Source: Cumulibacter soli
GTDB lineage: Bacteria; Actinomycetota; Actinomycetes; Mycobacteriales; Antricoccaceae
DNA length: 64,000 nt
Reading direction: 5' to 3'
Assembly: GCF_004382795.1 (NCBI RefSeq)
Contig: NZ_SMSG01000006.1
Coordinates: forward strand, 236,542 to 300,541
Below are positions 46,102-53,393 of this stretch, one piece after another. The translations under genes and the position numbers were made by a program. Below the pieces are notes generated by a model, which was not told where the DNA came from, made no database searches, and saw only the letters and a list, made by a program, of their open reading frames with translations. Numbering within the stretch: the stretch's first letter is position 1; each line of letters opens with the position of its first letter.

Positions 46102-46356
46102 ACAGTCTCCCTTTCCTGGGTACCTGTGCGTTTCGCTGGCGACGCAGCAGCGTCACAAGCGGTTGGTTGTGACCGTAGTCGCACGGGTGCCTGCGTATCT
46201 AGAGCAGACCGCATCCCAGGATCAGCCCGCCGCGCTCGTCCGTACATACTTTTCGGCGAGCGAAGCGTAAGCGCGCCGTAGTAGTCGGTTCCATGCCAAG
46301 ATTTCACAATCGGCTGGCCCGTCCAGGACGGCTTCGCCCCGATTGAAGGAGTCGCC

Positions 46357-46743
46357 ATGGTGATCGTCGGGCTCGTACTCGCGGGCGCTGCCGCGCTATT
46401 GCACGTGTTCATTTTCTATCTGGAGTCCGTGGCATGGACGAGTGCACGGGCCAGGAAAGTGTTCGGCACAACGCCGACAGAGGCGACGGCGACCAAGGCC
46501 TTAGCGTTCAATCAAGGGTTCTACAACCTCTTCCTGGCCGTCGCGGTGATTCTCGGAATCGTGCTCTACGCGACTGGCCACACCACGGTGGGCGCGACAC
46601 TCGTATTTACCGGATCCGGGTCGATGTTTGCTGCCGCACTGGTTCTCCTACTCTCTGATCCCAGCAAGGCCTCCGCAGCGATCAAACAAGGCACCGTCCC
46701 CGCGCTCGGCGTCCTCGCGTTGGCTATCGGATTGGCGCTCTGA
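46357..46743 (+). CDS. DUF1304 family membrane protein
   Basis: A 128-residue protein with four hydrophobic segments (about 2-22, 50-70, 72-95, 105-127). The DUF1304 features are ALLHVFIFYLESVAWTS near the start and FNQGFYNLFLAVAVILG. AAGGAG lies five bases before the ATG. Function unknown; members are integral membrane proteins of about 120 residues. It is divergent from the dehydratase pair; the 255-base gap between them holds no other gene. Confidence 0.85.
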   Translation: MVIVGLVLAGAAALLHVFIFYLESVAWTSARARKVFGTTPTEATATKALAFNQGFYNLFLAVAVILGIVLYATGHTTVGATLVFTGSGSMFAAALVLLLSDPSKASAAIKQGTVPALGVLALAIGLAL

Positions 46744-46818
46744 GCCAACTCTGTTGTTCTCAGCGTCACGTTCTGGACACTCACGGTTGCTAGCTTCAAA
46801 CGCTGGGAGAGGACGAGG

Positions 46819-47661
46819 GTGCTGGAGTTCATCGACAGGTTTACCGAGAAGCGGTTCCGCGACGAGCCGGAGTTGCGCGCCGGGGCCTTCTGGATCGGCC
46901 ACATGCCGGCGCGGGAGCTAGCGAAGTATCTGTCCGCGGATTCGCCGGAGGACAGTGCCTTCGTCGCCGACGTCGGAAGCGACTGGTACGACGCCGATTA
47001 CTTGGAGACACATCGGTGCCGCTCGGCGTCGTCGGAGCGCGTGATCGGCGAACTTGCAGCATCGCTACGGTTGCCCACCGAAGTGCAAAGCGCGCTGCTC
47101 GAGCGATGCCACGAGCACGAGATCGTGTCCGCCAACACCGTCGTCATCCTGAACCAGCACGCCTGGGATGGCGTTGGTGCCTCCGAACCCACGCTTCAGT
47201 TCCTGGGCAATTTCGAGTACGCACCGCGTCCGCCGGCCGTGGAACTGGAATTCCGCCTCTTCCTGGCCGGCATGACCACCGCCGACCGCGACAAGTTCGC
47301 ACGGTACATACAGGATGGGGACTTCGCTGCAGATATCGCAGCGGCGCTACCCGAGAGTTCGCTCTACCCCGAACTAGACGTCCGATGGGATCTTGTCGAA
47401 CCATCTGAGCCTGTCGATGCGCTTACACCCGCGCATTTCTTCAGCACCCTCCCCACCCCGATCGAGTTCCCAGCTGGATTCGACGTCGACGCGCAATGCG
47501 AAAGCGCCGGGGTCGACAGGATCAATGCCGTTATCCGCCTGCGCGACCACCCTGCGTTGAAGGCCCACAGACTCGAAGCCTCACGGCGATTTCTTGGGCT
47601 TCGACAAGTCGGCTGGATGTGGGTAGCAGTCGCCGAACCCACTGATCATCGCGAAAGTTGA
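46819..47661 (+). CDS. Hypothetical protein with N-terminal Imm22-like domain
   Basis: A 280-residue soluble protein. Residues about 20-115 resemble immunity protein 22 (Imm22): a starting FWIGHM, FVADVGSDWYDADYLETH in the middle, and ANTVVILNQHAWDG at the end. After a linker (LQFLGNFEYAPR), residues about 140-275 form a second region with no match that I know. Imm22 proteins neutralise contact-dependent or secreted toxins, but no toxin gene is nearby, so it may be an orphan. Start GTG at 46819 with a GGGAGAGGA stretch upstream. It lies next to two tRNA genes. Assignment by eye only. Confidence 0.5.
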   Translation: MLEFIDRFTEKRFRDEPELRAGAFWIGHMPARELAKYLSADSPEDSAFVADVGSDWYDADYLETHRCRSASSERVIGELAASLRLPTEVQSALLERCHEHEIVSANTVVILNQHAWDGVGASEPTLQFLGNFEYAPRPPAVELEFRLFLAGMTTADRDKFARYIQDGDFAADIAAALPESSLYPELDVRWDLVEPSEPVDALTPAHFFSTLPTPIEFPAGFDVDAQCESAGVDRINAVIRLRDHPALKAHRLEASRRFLGLRQVGWMWVAVAEPTDHRES

Positions 47662-47735
47662 ATGGTTCATTGTCGCCAACGGTCACTCGACATGCGTGGT
47701 TGGCCGTTTACCGCCCGTGACCTGGAATTTTAAAG

Positions 47736-47809
47736 TCGGGGTGACAGGATTCGAACCTGCGACCCTCCGCTCCCAAAGCGGATGCGCTACCAAACTGCGC
47801 TACACCCCG
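47736..47809 (-). tRNA. tRNA-Pro (anticodon UGG)
   Basis: A 74-base cloverleaf on the minus strand: acceptor stem CGGGGTG/CACCCCG, anticodon stem TCCGC/GCGGA with loop TTTGGGA (TGG), and a T-arm with GGTTCGAATCC. The discriminator is A; CCA is not encoded. Confidence 0.95.
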
Positions 47810-47906
47810 AGTCGTGCGTCCAACAGTCTACGCAGGCCTGATGGGCACCTCGTCGGCAGTACCTATGGGAGCGTGTAGACTCGATCCGGCCGCTCAAGCA
47901 GGCCGC

Positions 47907-47980
47907 GCGGATGTAGCTCAATGGTAGAGCCTCAGTCTTCCAAACTGATTACGCGGGTTCGATTCCCGTCATCCGCTCCA
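47907..47980 (+). tRNA. tRNA-Gly (anticodon UCC)
   Basis: A 71-base cloverleaf plus encoded CCA: acceptor GCGGATG/CATCCGC, D-arm GCTCAATGGTAGAGC, anticodon loop CTTCCAA (TCC), T-arm GGGTTCGATTCCC. Discriminator T, then CCA at 47978-47980. Confidence 0.95.
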
Positions 47981-48018
47981 CGAATTCTTCGACTTCGAGC
48001 CAGATCGCCTCATCGGCG

Positions 48019-48606
48019 CTATCCCGACATCTCCCAGGTGCCACAGCCTTCGGTCTTGAAGGCAACGTCCATGGCGTCGATTTCCACGTACACCTGTCCC
48101 CCATCGCTGAGGCCATTAGCAATGATGTCCTCGAAGTCTCCGGATAATCCGGCAAGCCGCTCCCAGTAACACAACGTCCCACCTGGGGCTAGATAGGTAC
48201 CGGGCGCAATGTCGACTCCGACGAGGTAGGTGCCAGATCCGAAGGTCGTCGCGGGTCCTTCCGGCTCGGGCGGTGCAGACGGCGTCGCGGTCACCGTCTC
48301 CGTTTCTGTCTCGATGAGGGTTTCGGTTTCGACGATGGTCTCAGTCGCCGTCGAAGTCTGCGCCCGCACGTGATTGCGGGCATCGCGAAAATAATCAGCA
48401 TCCGCTTGCGCCTGCGAATACATCGGCAGCAGCACCGCTAACGCAATACCGGCGCCAAGCAATAACCCGACTGCACCGACGATCGGACCAACAAGGCGGC
48501 GTTTTCGACGGGGCGTCGCGGGCGGGCGAGAAACACCGTTGTTCGGCGGCACCGGTCGGTTGGCCATAGTTGGCCCGGTAGTCACTTCGTAGTGTGGCTC
48601 CGTCAT
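48019..48606 (-). CDS. Membrane-anchored extracytoplasmic protein of unknown function
   Basis: A 195-residue protein: cytoplasmic Pro/Arg-rich N-terminus (PPATPRRKRRLVG), one membrane segment (about 40-62), a Thr/Glu-rich linker with repeated ETET, and a C-terminal domain of about 75 residues with two cysteines (LCYWERLAG and EGCGTWEM). This last domain (GTYLVGVDIAPGTY) is widespread in secreted actinobacterial proteins but has no known role. The start is the ATG at 48606 with GAAGGG seven bases upstream; a TTG at 48621 is an alternative. Its stop lies 38 bases after the tRNA-Gly gene. Confidence 0.7.
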   Translation of the reverse strand: MTEPHYEVTTGPTMANRPVPPNNGVSRPPATPRRKRRLVGPIVGAVGLLLGAGIALAVLLPMYSQAQADADYFRDARNHVRAQTSTATETIVETETLIETETETVTATPSAPPEPEGPATTFGSGTYLVGVDIAPGTYLAPGGTLCYWERLAGLSGDFEDIIANGLSDGGQVYVEIDAMDVAFKTEGCGTWEMSG

Positions 48607-48750
48607 TTCGACGCCCTTCAATGGTTTCCCTGACGCGAACGTAACGCGCGTTCCAGCCCCACACCATCCGCCAAACTACTGGGCATTTTCGGCCCGAGAC
48701 GGCGTAACCTGCCGAAGAAAATTCACGCGACAGTTGTCAGGGGCGGCGCC

Positions 48751-48756
48751 TACGCT
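48751..48756 (+). promoter_or_regulatory. -10 element (TACGCT) of a probable leaderless MFS transcript
   Basis: TACGCT ends six bases before the ATG at 48763; the bases between are TTTCCC. Confidence 0.45.
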
Positions 48757-48762
48757 TTTCCC

Positions 48763-50328
48763 ATGCACCCTGACGCCGCATCCGGCGATGTTCCGCACGA
48801 ATCTGACGCGCGCCTAGCCGGCGATCCTGGCGACGCGCTCGCGCCCGACCCTCACAGCTCAGCAACATCAGCCAGATCAGAGGGGCCTAAGGTTCCCGCC
48901 GACGGCATGCGCACATTTCTGCACGTGCTCGTCAACACCGCGCTCGCTAACGTCACGACGAGCTTCCTATGGTTCGCGCTCACTTTCTGGGTATACCTAG
49001 AAACTAGGTCTGTGCTCGCAACCGGGGTGATCGGTGGCGCGTACATGCTGCTGGTCGCCATGTTCAGCATGTTCTTCGGCACGCTCGTTGACCGCTACCG
49101 CAAGCACCAGGTGATGGTGGCCTCCGCCGTAGGTACGTTCGCCCTGTTCGGTCTCGGCGGACTCGTGTACGCCGTCGTCCCCACCAGTTCGCTGTTGGAT
49201 ATCGGCCAACCATGGTTCTGGGTGTTCACCGTCATCATTCTCTGCGGCTCAGTCATCGAACAGTTGCGCAATATCGCGTTGTCGACGACGGTCAGCCTGC
49301 TGGTGCCGGCCGAGCGGCGCGCCAACGCAAACGGGATGGTCGGTACCGTTCAAGGTCTGGCGTTCATGGTCACCAGCGTGTTCAGCGGTCTGGCGATCGG
49401 CATGATGGGCATGGGGTGGACCATCGTGATCGCCGTCGTGCTGGTTGCTGCCGCGCTCGTCCATCTGCTCACACTGGGCATCCCCGAACCTGAAGTCGCG
49501 CGCGATCCGAACAACCGAGGCGTCGATTTCCGTGGCGGTTATCTAGCTGTGCGCGCGGCATCCGGTCTGCTGGCGCTGATCATTTTCACCACGTTCAACA
49601 ACCTCACCGGCGGCGTCTTCATGGCGCTGATGGACCCGTACGGGCTCGAACTGTTCTCCCCCGAGGTGTGGGGCGTCGTGCTCGCCGTCACGACCACGGG
49701 ATTCCTTATCGGTGGTGCGGTCATCGCGAAATTCGGGCTCGGCAAGAACCCGATCCGCACGATGCTGATCATGGTCATGGTGATCGGCGTGCTCGGGTCG
49801 ACGTTCGCGATTCGCGAAGTGTGGTGGCTATACGCGATCGGGATCTGGCTGTTCATGATCACCATGCCGGTCGTCGAGGCGGCCGAGCAAACGATCATCC
49901 AGCGCGTCGTTCCGTTCCGCAAGCAAGGGCGTGTTTTCGGGTTCGCGATGACGTTCGAGTCGGCATCGGCGCCCATCACATCGTTCCTGGTCGCACCCAT
50001 CGCTGAATTCTGGGTGATTCCGTATATGAATGGGGAGTCTGGACAAGAGACGTGGGGCTGGCTGCTCGGCGAAGGCAGCACCCGTGGAATCGCGCTGTGC
50101 TTCCTCGCCGCGGGAATCGTGTCGATTCTGCTCGGCGCCGGGGCGTTCATGACGAAGTCGTACCGGAATATCTCAGCGCAGTACCGAGAAGCGACAAAGA
50201 ACGACCCGGGCCAAGATAGGCAGCCGTCCAACGCGAGTGTTGACGTGCCGATCAACTCTCCCGAGCAGCCCGCCCAGCTACCGGACGAGCCCGACGAGAC
50301 GCCGGCAACGGCGCCAGCACCGCGATGA
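48763..50328 (+). CDS. MFS transporter
   Basis: A 521-residue membrane protein with about 12 hydrophobic segments. A soluble Ala/Asp/Pro-rich N-terminus of about 45 residues precedes TM1 (MRTFLHVLVNTALANV), and a 60-residue Pro/Asp-rich tail follows the last. The loop MFFGTLVDRYRKHQVMV carries the MFS GxxxDRxxR motif. The layout resembles macrolide- or enterobactin-type exporters (MFS_3), but cargo cannot be assigned. It appears transcribed alone and convergent with ndh. Confidence 0.85.
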   Translation: MHPDAASGDVPHESDARLAGDPGDALAPDPHSSATSARSEGPKVPADGMRTFLHVLVNTALANVTTSFLWFALTFWVYLETRSVLATGVIGGAYMLLVAMFSMFFGTLVDRYRKHQVMVASAVGTFALFGLGGLVYAVVPTSSLLDIGQPWFWVFTVIILCGSVIEQLRNIALSTTVSLLVPAERRANANGMVGTVQGLAFMVTSVFSGLAIGMMGMGWTIVIAVVLVAAALVHLLTLGIPEPEVARDPNNRGVDFRGGYLAVRAASGLLALIIFTTFNNLTGGVFMALMDPYGLELFSPEVWGVVLAVTTTGFLIGGAVIAKFGLGKNPIRTMLIMVMVIGVLGSTFAIREVWWLYAIGIWLFMITMPVVEAAEQTIIQRVVPFRKQGRVFGFAMTFESASAPITSFLVAPIAEFWVIPYMNGESGQETWGWLLGEGSTRGIALCFLAAGIVSILLGAGAFMTKSYRNISAQYREATKNDPGQDRQPSNASVDVPINSPEQPAQLPDEPDETPATAPAPR

Positions 50329-50379
50329 TCTCTGCGGGCGACGCCCGGCGGCGATCACTGGTGCTGGCCCCGGGCGGCG

Positions 50380-51726
50380 TCAAGCCGATCGCTGAGCGTG
50401 CTTCTCGAGTGGACTGTAATCAGGACCAAGGTCCTCGATCGCGGCGCGAGCGATCACCTGCTGGACCGACACTGCTCGCTCGGAACGGCCGCGTCCGATG
50501 AAGGACACCGTCCAATGCAGCAGAGTCGTCAATCGCTTCTTGAATCCGATGATGTAGAAGAGGTGCACGACCAGCCACATCAGCCAGGCGATCCACCCCG
50601 TGGCACGGATCGGGCCGGCGCTGACGATCGCGCGGAATCGCGAGATCGTTGCCATACTGCCCTTGTCGCGGTACTCGAACTTGCGGGTCACCGTCGGCAT
50701 AATCAACCGATCACCGATCAGTCCCGCTGCATGTCGTCCGCCCTGAATCGCCACCTGCGCCACTCCCGGCAGCCCGTCCAGTGACATCATGTCGCCGACG
50801 ACGTACACCTCGGGGTGATTCGGCAGTGTCAGGTCGGGGTTCACCATGATTCGCCCGGCCCGATCAAGCTCCGCACCGGACTGCTCCGCCAGCGTCTTGG
50901 TCAACGGCGAGGCCTGCACACCAGCGGCCCAAATCTTGCACTCCGCCGGGATCCGATAGGTCTTACCGTCTGGCCCCTCTACGACCAGACCGTAGGCGTC
51001 GACGTCCACCACCTTGCTGTTGAGGCGTACGTCGATGCCCACATGTTCGGCGGTTCGTTTTGCCTTGGCCGACAGTCGATCGCCGAACGTGCCGAGCATC
51101 TGCGGCGCGCCGTCCAACAGGATGACCTTGGCCTTACGGGTGTCGAAGTTGTTGAACTCCGACGGAAGTGCCCGGTACGCCAGCTCGGCGATCTGTCCCG
51201 CCATCTCGACGCCGGTCGGTCCAGCACCGACGACGACGAAGGTCATCAGCCGCTCGACCTCGGCAGGGTCAGCGGTGAGTTCCGCGCGCTCGAACGCACC
51301 GAAGATGCGACCGCGCAGTTCCAGCGCGTCATCGATTGACTTCATACCGGGCGCGAATCGCGCGAAATGATCGTTGCCGAAGTACGACTGCCCCGCTCCG
51401 GCGGCGACGATAAGCGAGTCGTAGCTCATCTTCATCCGCTTGTCGAACAGCCGGTAGTGAACGGCCTTGTTGTCCAGATCGATGTCGGTAACGTTCGCGA
51501 GGTGCACCTGCACGTTCTTTTGACGCCGCAGCACCTCACGCGTCGCCGGCGCAATCTCGCCAGCACTCAGAATGCCGGTCGCCACTTGATAGAGCAGCGG
51601 CTGGAACAAGTGCTGGCTAGTACGGCTGACCAAGGTGACGTCGACGTTCTTCTTCTCGAGCGCACGAGCGGCGAACAACCCGCCGAACCCGGAACCGATG
51701 ATGACTACGTGGTGGCGCCTGCCCAT
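50380..51726 (-). CDS. ndh: Type II NADH dehydrogenase (NDH-2)
   Basis: A 448-residue FAD-dependent NADH:quinone oxidoreductase that does not pump protons. The FAD motif VVIIGSGFGGLFAARAL is at the N-terminus and the NADH motif VVVGAGPTGVEMAGQIAELA at about 160-180. The quinone-side segment (YVVGDMMSLDG, VAIQGGRHAAG) follows. The C-terminal hydrophobic/aromatic stretch WIAWLMWLVVHLFYIIGF anchors it to the membrane. GGAGGG lies seven bases before the ATG. It is a main entry point for electrons in actinobacterial respiration. Confidence 0.93.
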   Translation of the reverse strand: MGRRHHVVIIGSGFGGLFAARALEKKNVDVTLVSRTSQHLFQPLLYQVATGILSAGEIAPATREVLRRQKNVQVHLANVTDIDLDNKAVHYRLFDKRMKMSYDSLIVAAGAGQSYFGNDHFARFAPGMKSIDDALELRGRIFGAFERAELTADPAEVERLMTFVVVGAGPTGVEMAGQIAELAYRALPSEFNNFDTRKAKVILLDGAPQMLGTFGDRLSAKAKRTAEHVGIDVRLNSKVVDVDAYGLVVEGPDGKTYRIPAECKIWAAGVQASPLTKTLAEQSGAELDRAGRIMVNPDLTLPNHPEVYVVGDMMSLDGLPGVAQVAIQGGRHAAGLIGDRLIMPTVTRKFEYRDKGSMATISRFRAIVSAGPIRATGWIAWLMWLVVHLFYIIGFKKRLTTLLHWTVSFIGRGRSERAVSVQQVIARAAIEDLGPDYSPLEKHAQRSA

Positions 51727-51830
51727 CGTTAATCCCTCCGACTAAACGACTGCCCTTATCATGGTATGGGCGCTAGGGGCAAAACTGGGCCCGATTCGAC
51801 ACCGACTACCTCACGTTGAGACGTGCGCGA

Positions 51831-51836
51831 TACGTT
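51831..51836 (+). promoter_or_regulatory. -10 element (TACGTT) of a probable leaderless rpiB transcript
   Basis: TACGTT ends six bases before the ATG at 51843; TTCCGT between them cannot bind the ribosome. Confidence 0.45.
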
Positions 51837-51842
51837 TTCCGT

Positions 51843-52289
51843 ATGCGCGTTTTTATCGGCTGCGATCACGCCGGATTCGAACTCAAGAACTATCTCGTTG
51901 ACCACCTCACCGACGCCGGGCATGAGGTGACAGACATGGGTGCCCACGTCTACGACAAGGACGACGACTACCCACCGTTCTGCATCGCCACCGCTGAATC
52001 CGTCCGCGACACCGCGGGGAGCCTCGGCATCGTGATCGGCGGGTCCGGAAACGGCGAGCAGATCGCCGCAAACAAGGTGAAGGGTATCCGGGCCGCGCTC
52101 GCCTGGAGCCCGGAAACCGCCTCGCTGGCGCGCGAACACAACAATGCGCAGGTTGTCGGCATCGGTGCGCGGATGCACACGCTCGAGGAGGCAGCGCAGA
52201 TCGCCGACGCGTTCCTCGCCACGGCGTGGAGCGGCAACGAGCGTCACCAGCGCCGGATTGATCTGCTGGCCGACTACGAGGCGAAGTAG
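51843..52289 (+). CDS. rpiB: Ribose-5-phosphate isomerase B
   Basis: A 148-residue RpiB/LacA/LacB-family isomerase interconverting ribose 5-phosphate and ribulose 5-phosphate. The N-terminus RVFIGCDHAGFELK and the segment GGSGNGEQIAANKVKGIRAAL are diagnostic; the GNGEQ form with a catalytic Glu rather than Cys is the mycobacterial type. The ATG at 51843 is chosen over a frame reaching 51816 because that is where the family begins. A hairpin follows. Neighbouring Rv2466c-like gene and pepN match mycobacterial order. Confidence 0.94.
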   Translation: MRVFIGCDHAGFELKNYLVDHLTDAGHEVTDMGAHVYDKDDDYPPFCIATAESVRDTAGSLGIVIGGSGNGEQIAANKVKGIRAALAWSPETASLAREHNNAQVVGIGARMHTLEEAAQIADAFLATAWSGNERHQRRIDLLADYEAK

Positions 52290-52308
52290 CAAGCTTTAGG
52301 ACGTCGAA

Positions 52309-52347
52309 AGCCGCCGGTCGCCCCGTGGAGTGGGGTTACCGGCGGCT
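52309..52347. terminator. Terminator hairpin after rpiB
   Basis: Ten-base arms (52309-52318 and 52338-52347) with a further GC-rich pairing inside. Between the convergent rpiB and the small minus-strand gene; can serve both. Confidence 0.65.
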
Positions 52348-52371
52348 CGCTGTTATTGGGCGTTATTGGGC

Positions 52372-52563
52372 CTACGTCGGCGGCTTCCAGTTGCGCCGGA
52401 CGATCTGCAAAGTCTCCTCGGCCTCGTCAAAGTCCTCCGCCGACGGGCGGTCTACGTCACGTACTCGCATCGCCCGGGGCCGTTCGATCTGCGACGGACC
52501 GTTCGCGACGACCTCGTGCACAGCGCGAGACTCGCCGTCCTGCTGTCCCCGTGCCCGTCCCAT
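52372..52563 (-). CDS. Small conserved-looking protein downstream of the Rv2466c-like gene
   Basis: A 63-codon frame starting ATG at 52563, three bases after the upstream gene's stop. Codons use G/C in the third position like its neighbours, and the C-terminus is an acidic helix then basic end (DFDEAEETLQIVRRNWKPPT). No cysteine or membrane segment. There is no obvious ribosome site, so translation would rely on coupling. I do not recognise the protein; its tight spacing suggests a partner of the reductase. Confidence 0.55.
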   Translation of the reverse strand: MGRARGQQDGESRAVHEVVANGPSQIERPRAMRVRDVDRPSAEDFDEAEETLQIVRRNWKPPT

Positions 52564-52566
52564 CGA

Positions 52567-53295
52567 TTAGTCGAACTCGGGCGCTTCGTGCCGCGTCCGC
52601 TTGAGCTCGAAGAAGTGCGGGTACGAGGACAACAGCACCGTGCCGTCCCAGACCGTTCCCGCATCCTCGCCGCGAGGAATGCGCGACAGCACCGGCCCGA
52701 AGAAGGCCACGCCGTTCACGTGGATCGTGGGCGTGCCGACGTCCGGTCCGACCTTGTCCATACCCGCATGATGCGACTTGCGCAGATCATCGTCGAAGTC
52801 GCTGCTACGAGCCGCCTTCGCCAGCGACGCAGGAAGTCCGACCTCGGCCAGCGACTCCGCAATCACCTTGGCGTAGTCCTTGCGGCCCTGATTGTGGATT
52901 CGGGTGCCCATGGCCGTGTACAACCCGGAGAGGACCTCGTCGCCGTGGTTCTTCGCGGCGGCAATCGCGACCCGCACCGGTCCCCAGGCCTTCTTCATCA
53001 GCGCCTGGTACGACGAAGGCAGATCGCGTCCTTCGTTCAACACGGCCAGACTCATCACGTGGAAGTGGGCATCGATCTCACGGACCTTCTCGACCTCGAG
53101 AATCCAGCGCGAGGTGATCCAGCACCAGGGGCAAAGCGGATCGAACCAGAAGTCCGCACGATCACGCCCAACCGATGCGGTCGCCGAGGCCTTGCCCTTC
53201 TTGCCGAGTTTCTTCGCCGATCCCTTGCCGGACTTCTTCGCCGACTTCTTCCTGGCCTTCTTGGCCTCGTCGTCCGCGTCCTTCTTCTTGCCCAT
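52567..53295 (-). CDS. DsbA-fold protein, Rv2466c-like (mycothiol-dependent reductase type)
   Basis: A 242-residue thioredoxin/DsbA-fold protein with redox motif CPWC at 55-58 (FDPLCPWCW). In M. tuberculosis the positional homolog Rv2466c is a mycothiol-dependent nitroreductase between rpiB and pepN, as here. Unusually, the first 36 residues contain 15 lysines with Ala, Ser and Gly, like the tails of histone H1-like or HupB proteins. This may bind nucleic acid or membrane. GGAG lies five bases before the ATG. A small ORF follows three bases after the stop. Confidence 0.85.
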   Translation of the reverse strand: MGKKKDADDEAKKARKKSAKKSGKGSAKKLGKKGKASATASVGRDRADFWFDPLCPWCWITSRWILEVEKVREIDAHFHVMSLAVLNEGRDLPSSYQALMKKAWGPVRVAIAAAKNHGDEVLSGLYTAMGTRIHNQGRKDYAKVIAESLAEVGLPASLAKAARSSDFDDDLRKSHHAGMDKVGPDVGTPTIHVNGVAFFGPVLSRIPRGEDAGTVWDGTVLLSSYPHFFELKRTRHEAPEFD

Positions 53296-53393
53296 CTCGG
53301 CTCCAACGTTCTCGACAGCGTGGTGCGTTCGATCCTATGGCAGGATCGATTTCACCCGCTCCATCTGCCGGTAAGGACAAGGAAGCTCTCTTC

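Noticed and set aside
47736-47980. Integrated element at the tRNA genes
   Set aside because: No integrase, no duplicated tRNA 3' end, and codon usage in the neighbours looks native.
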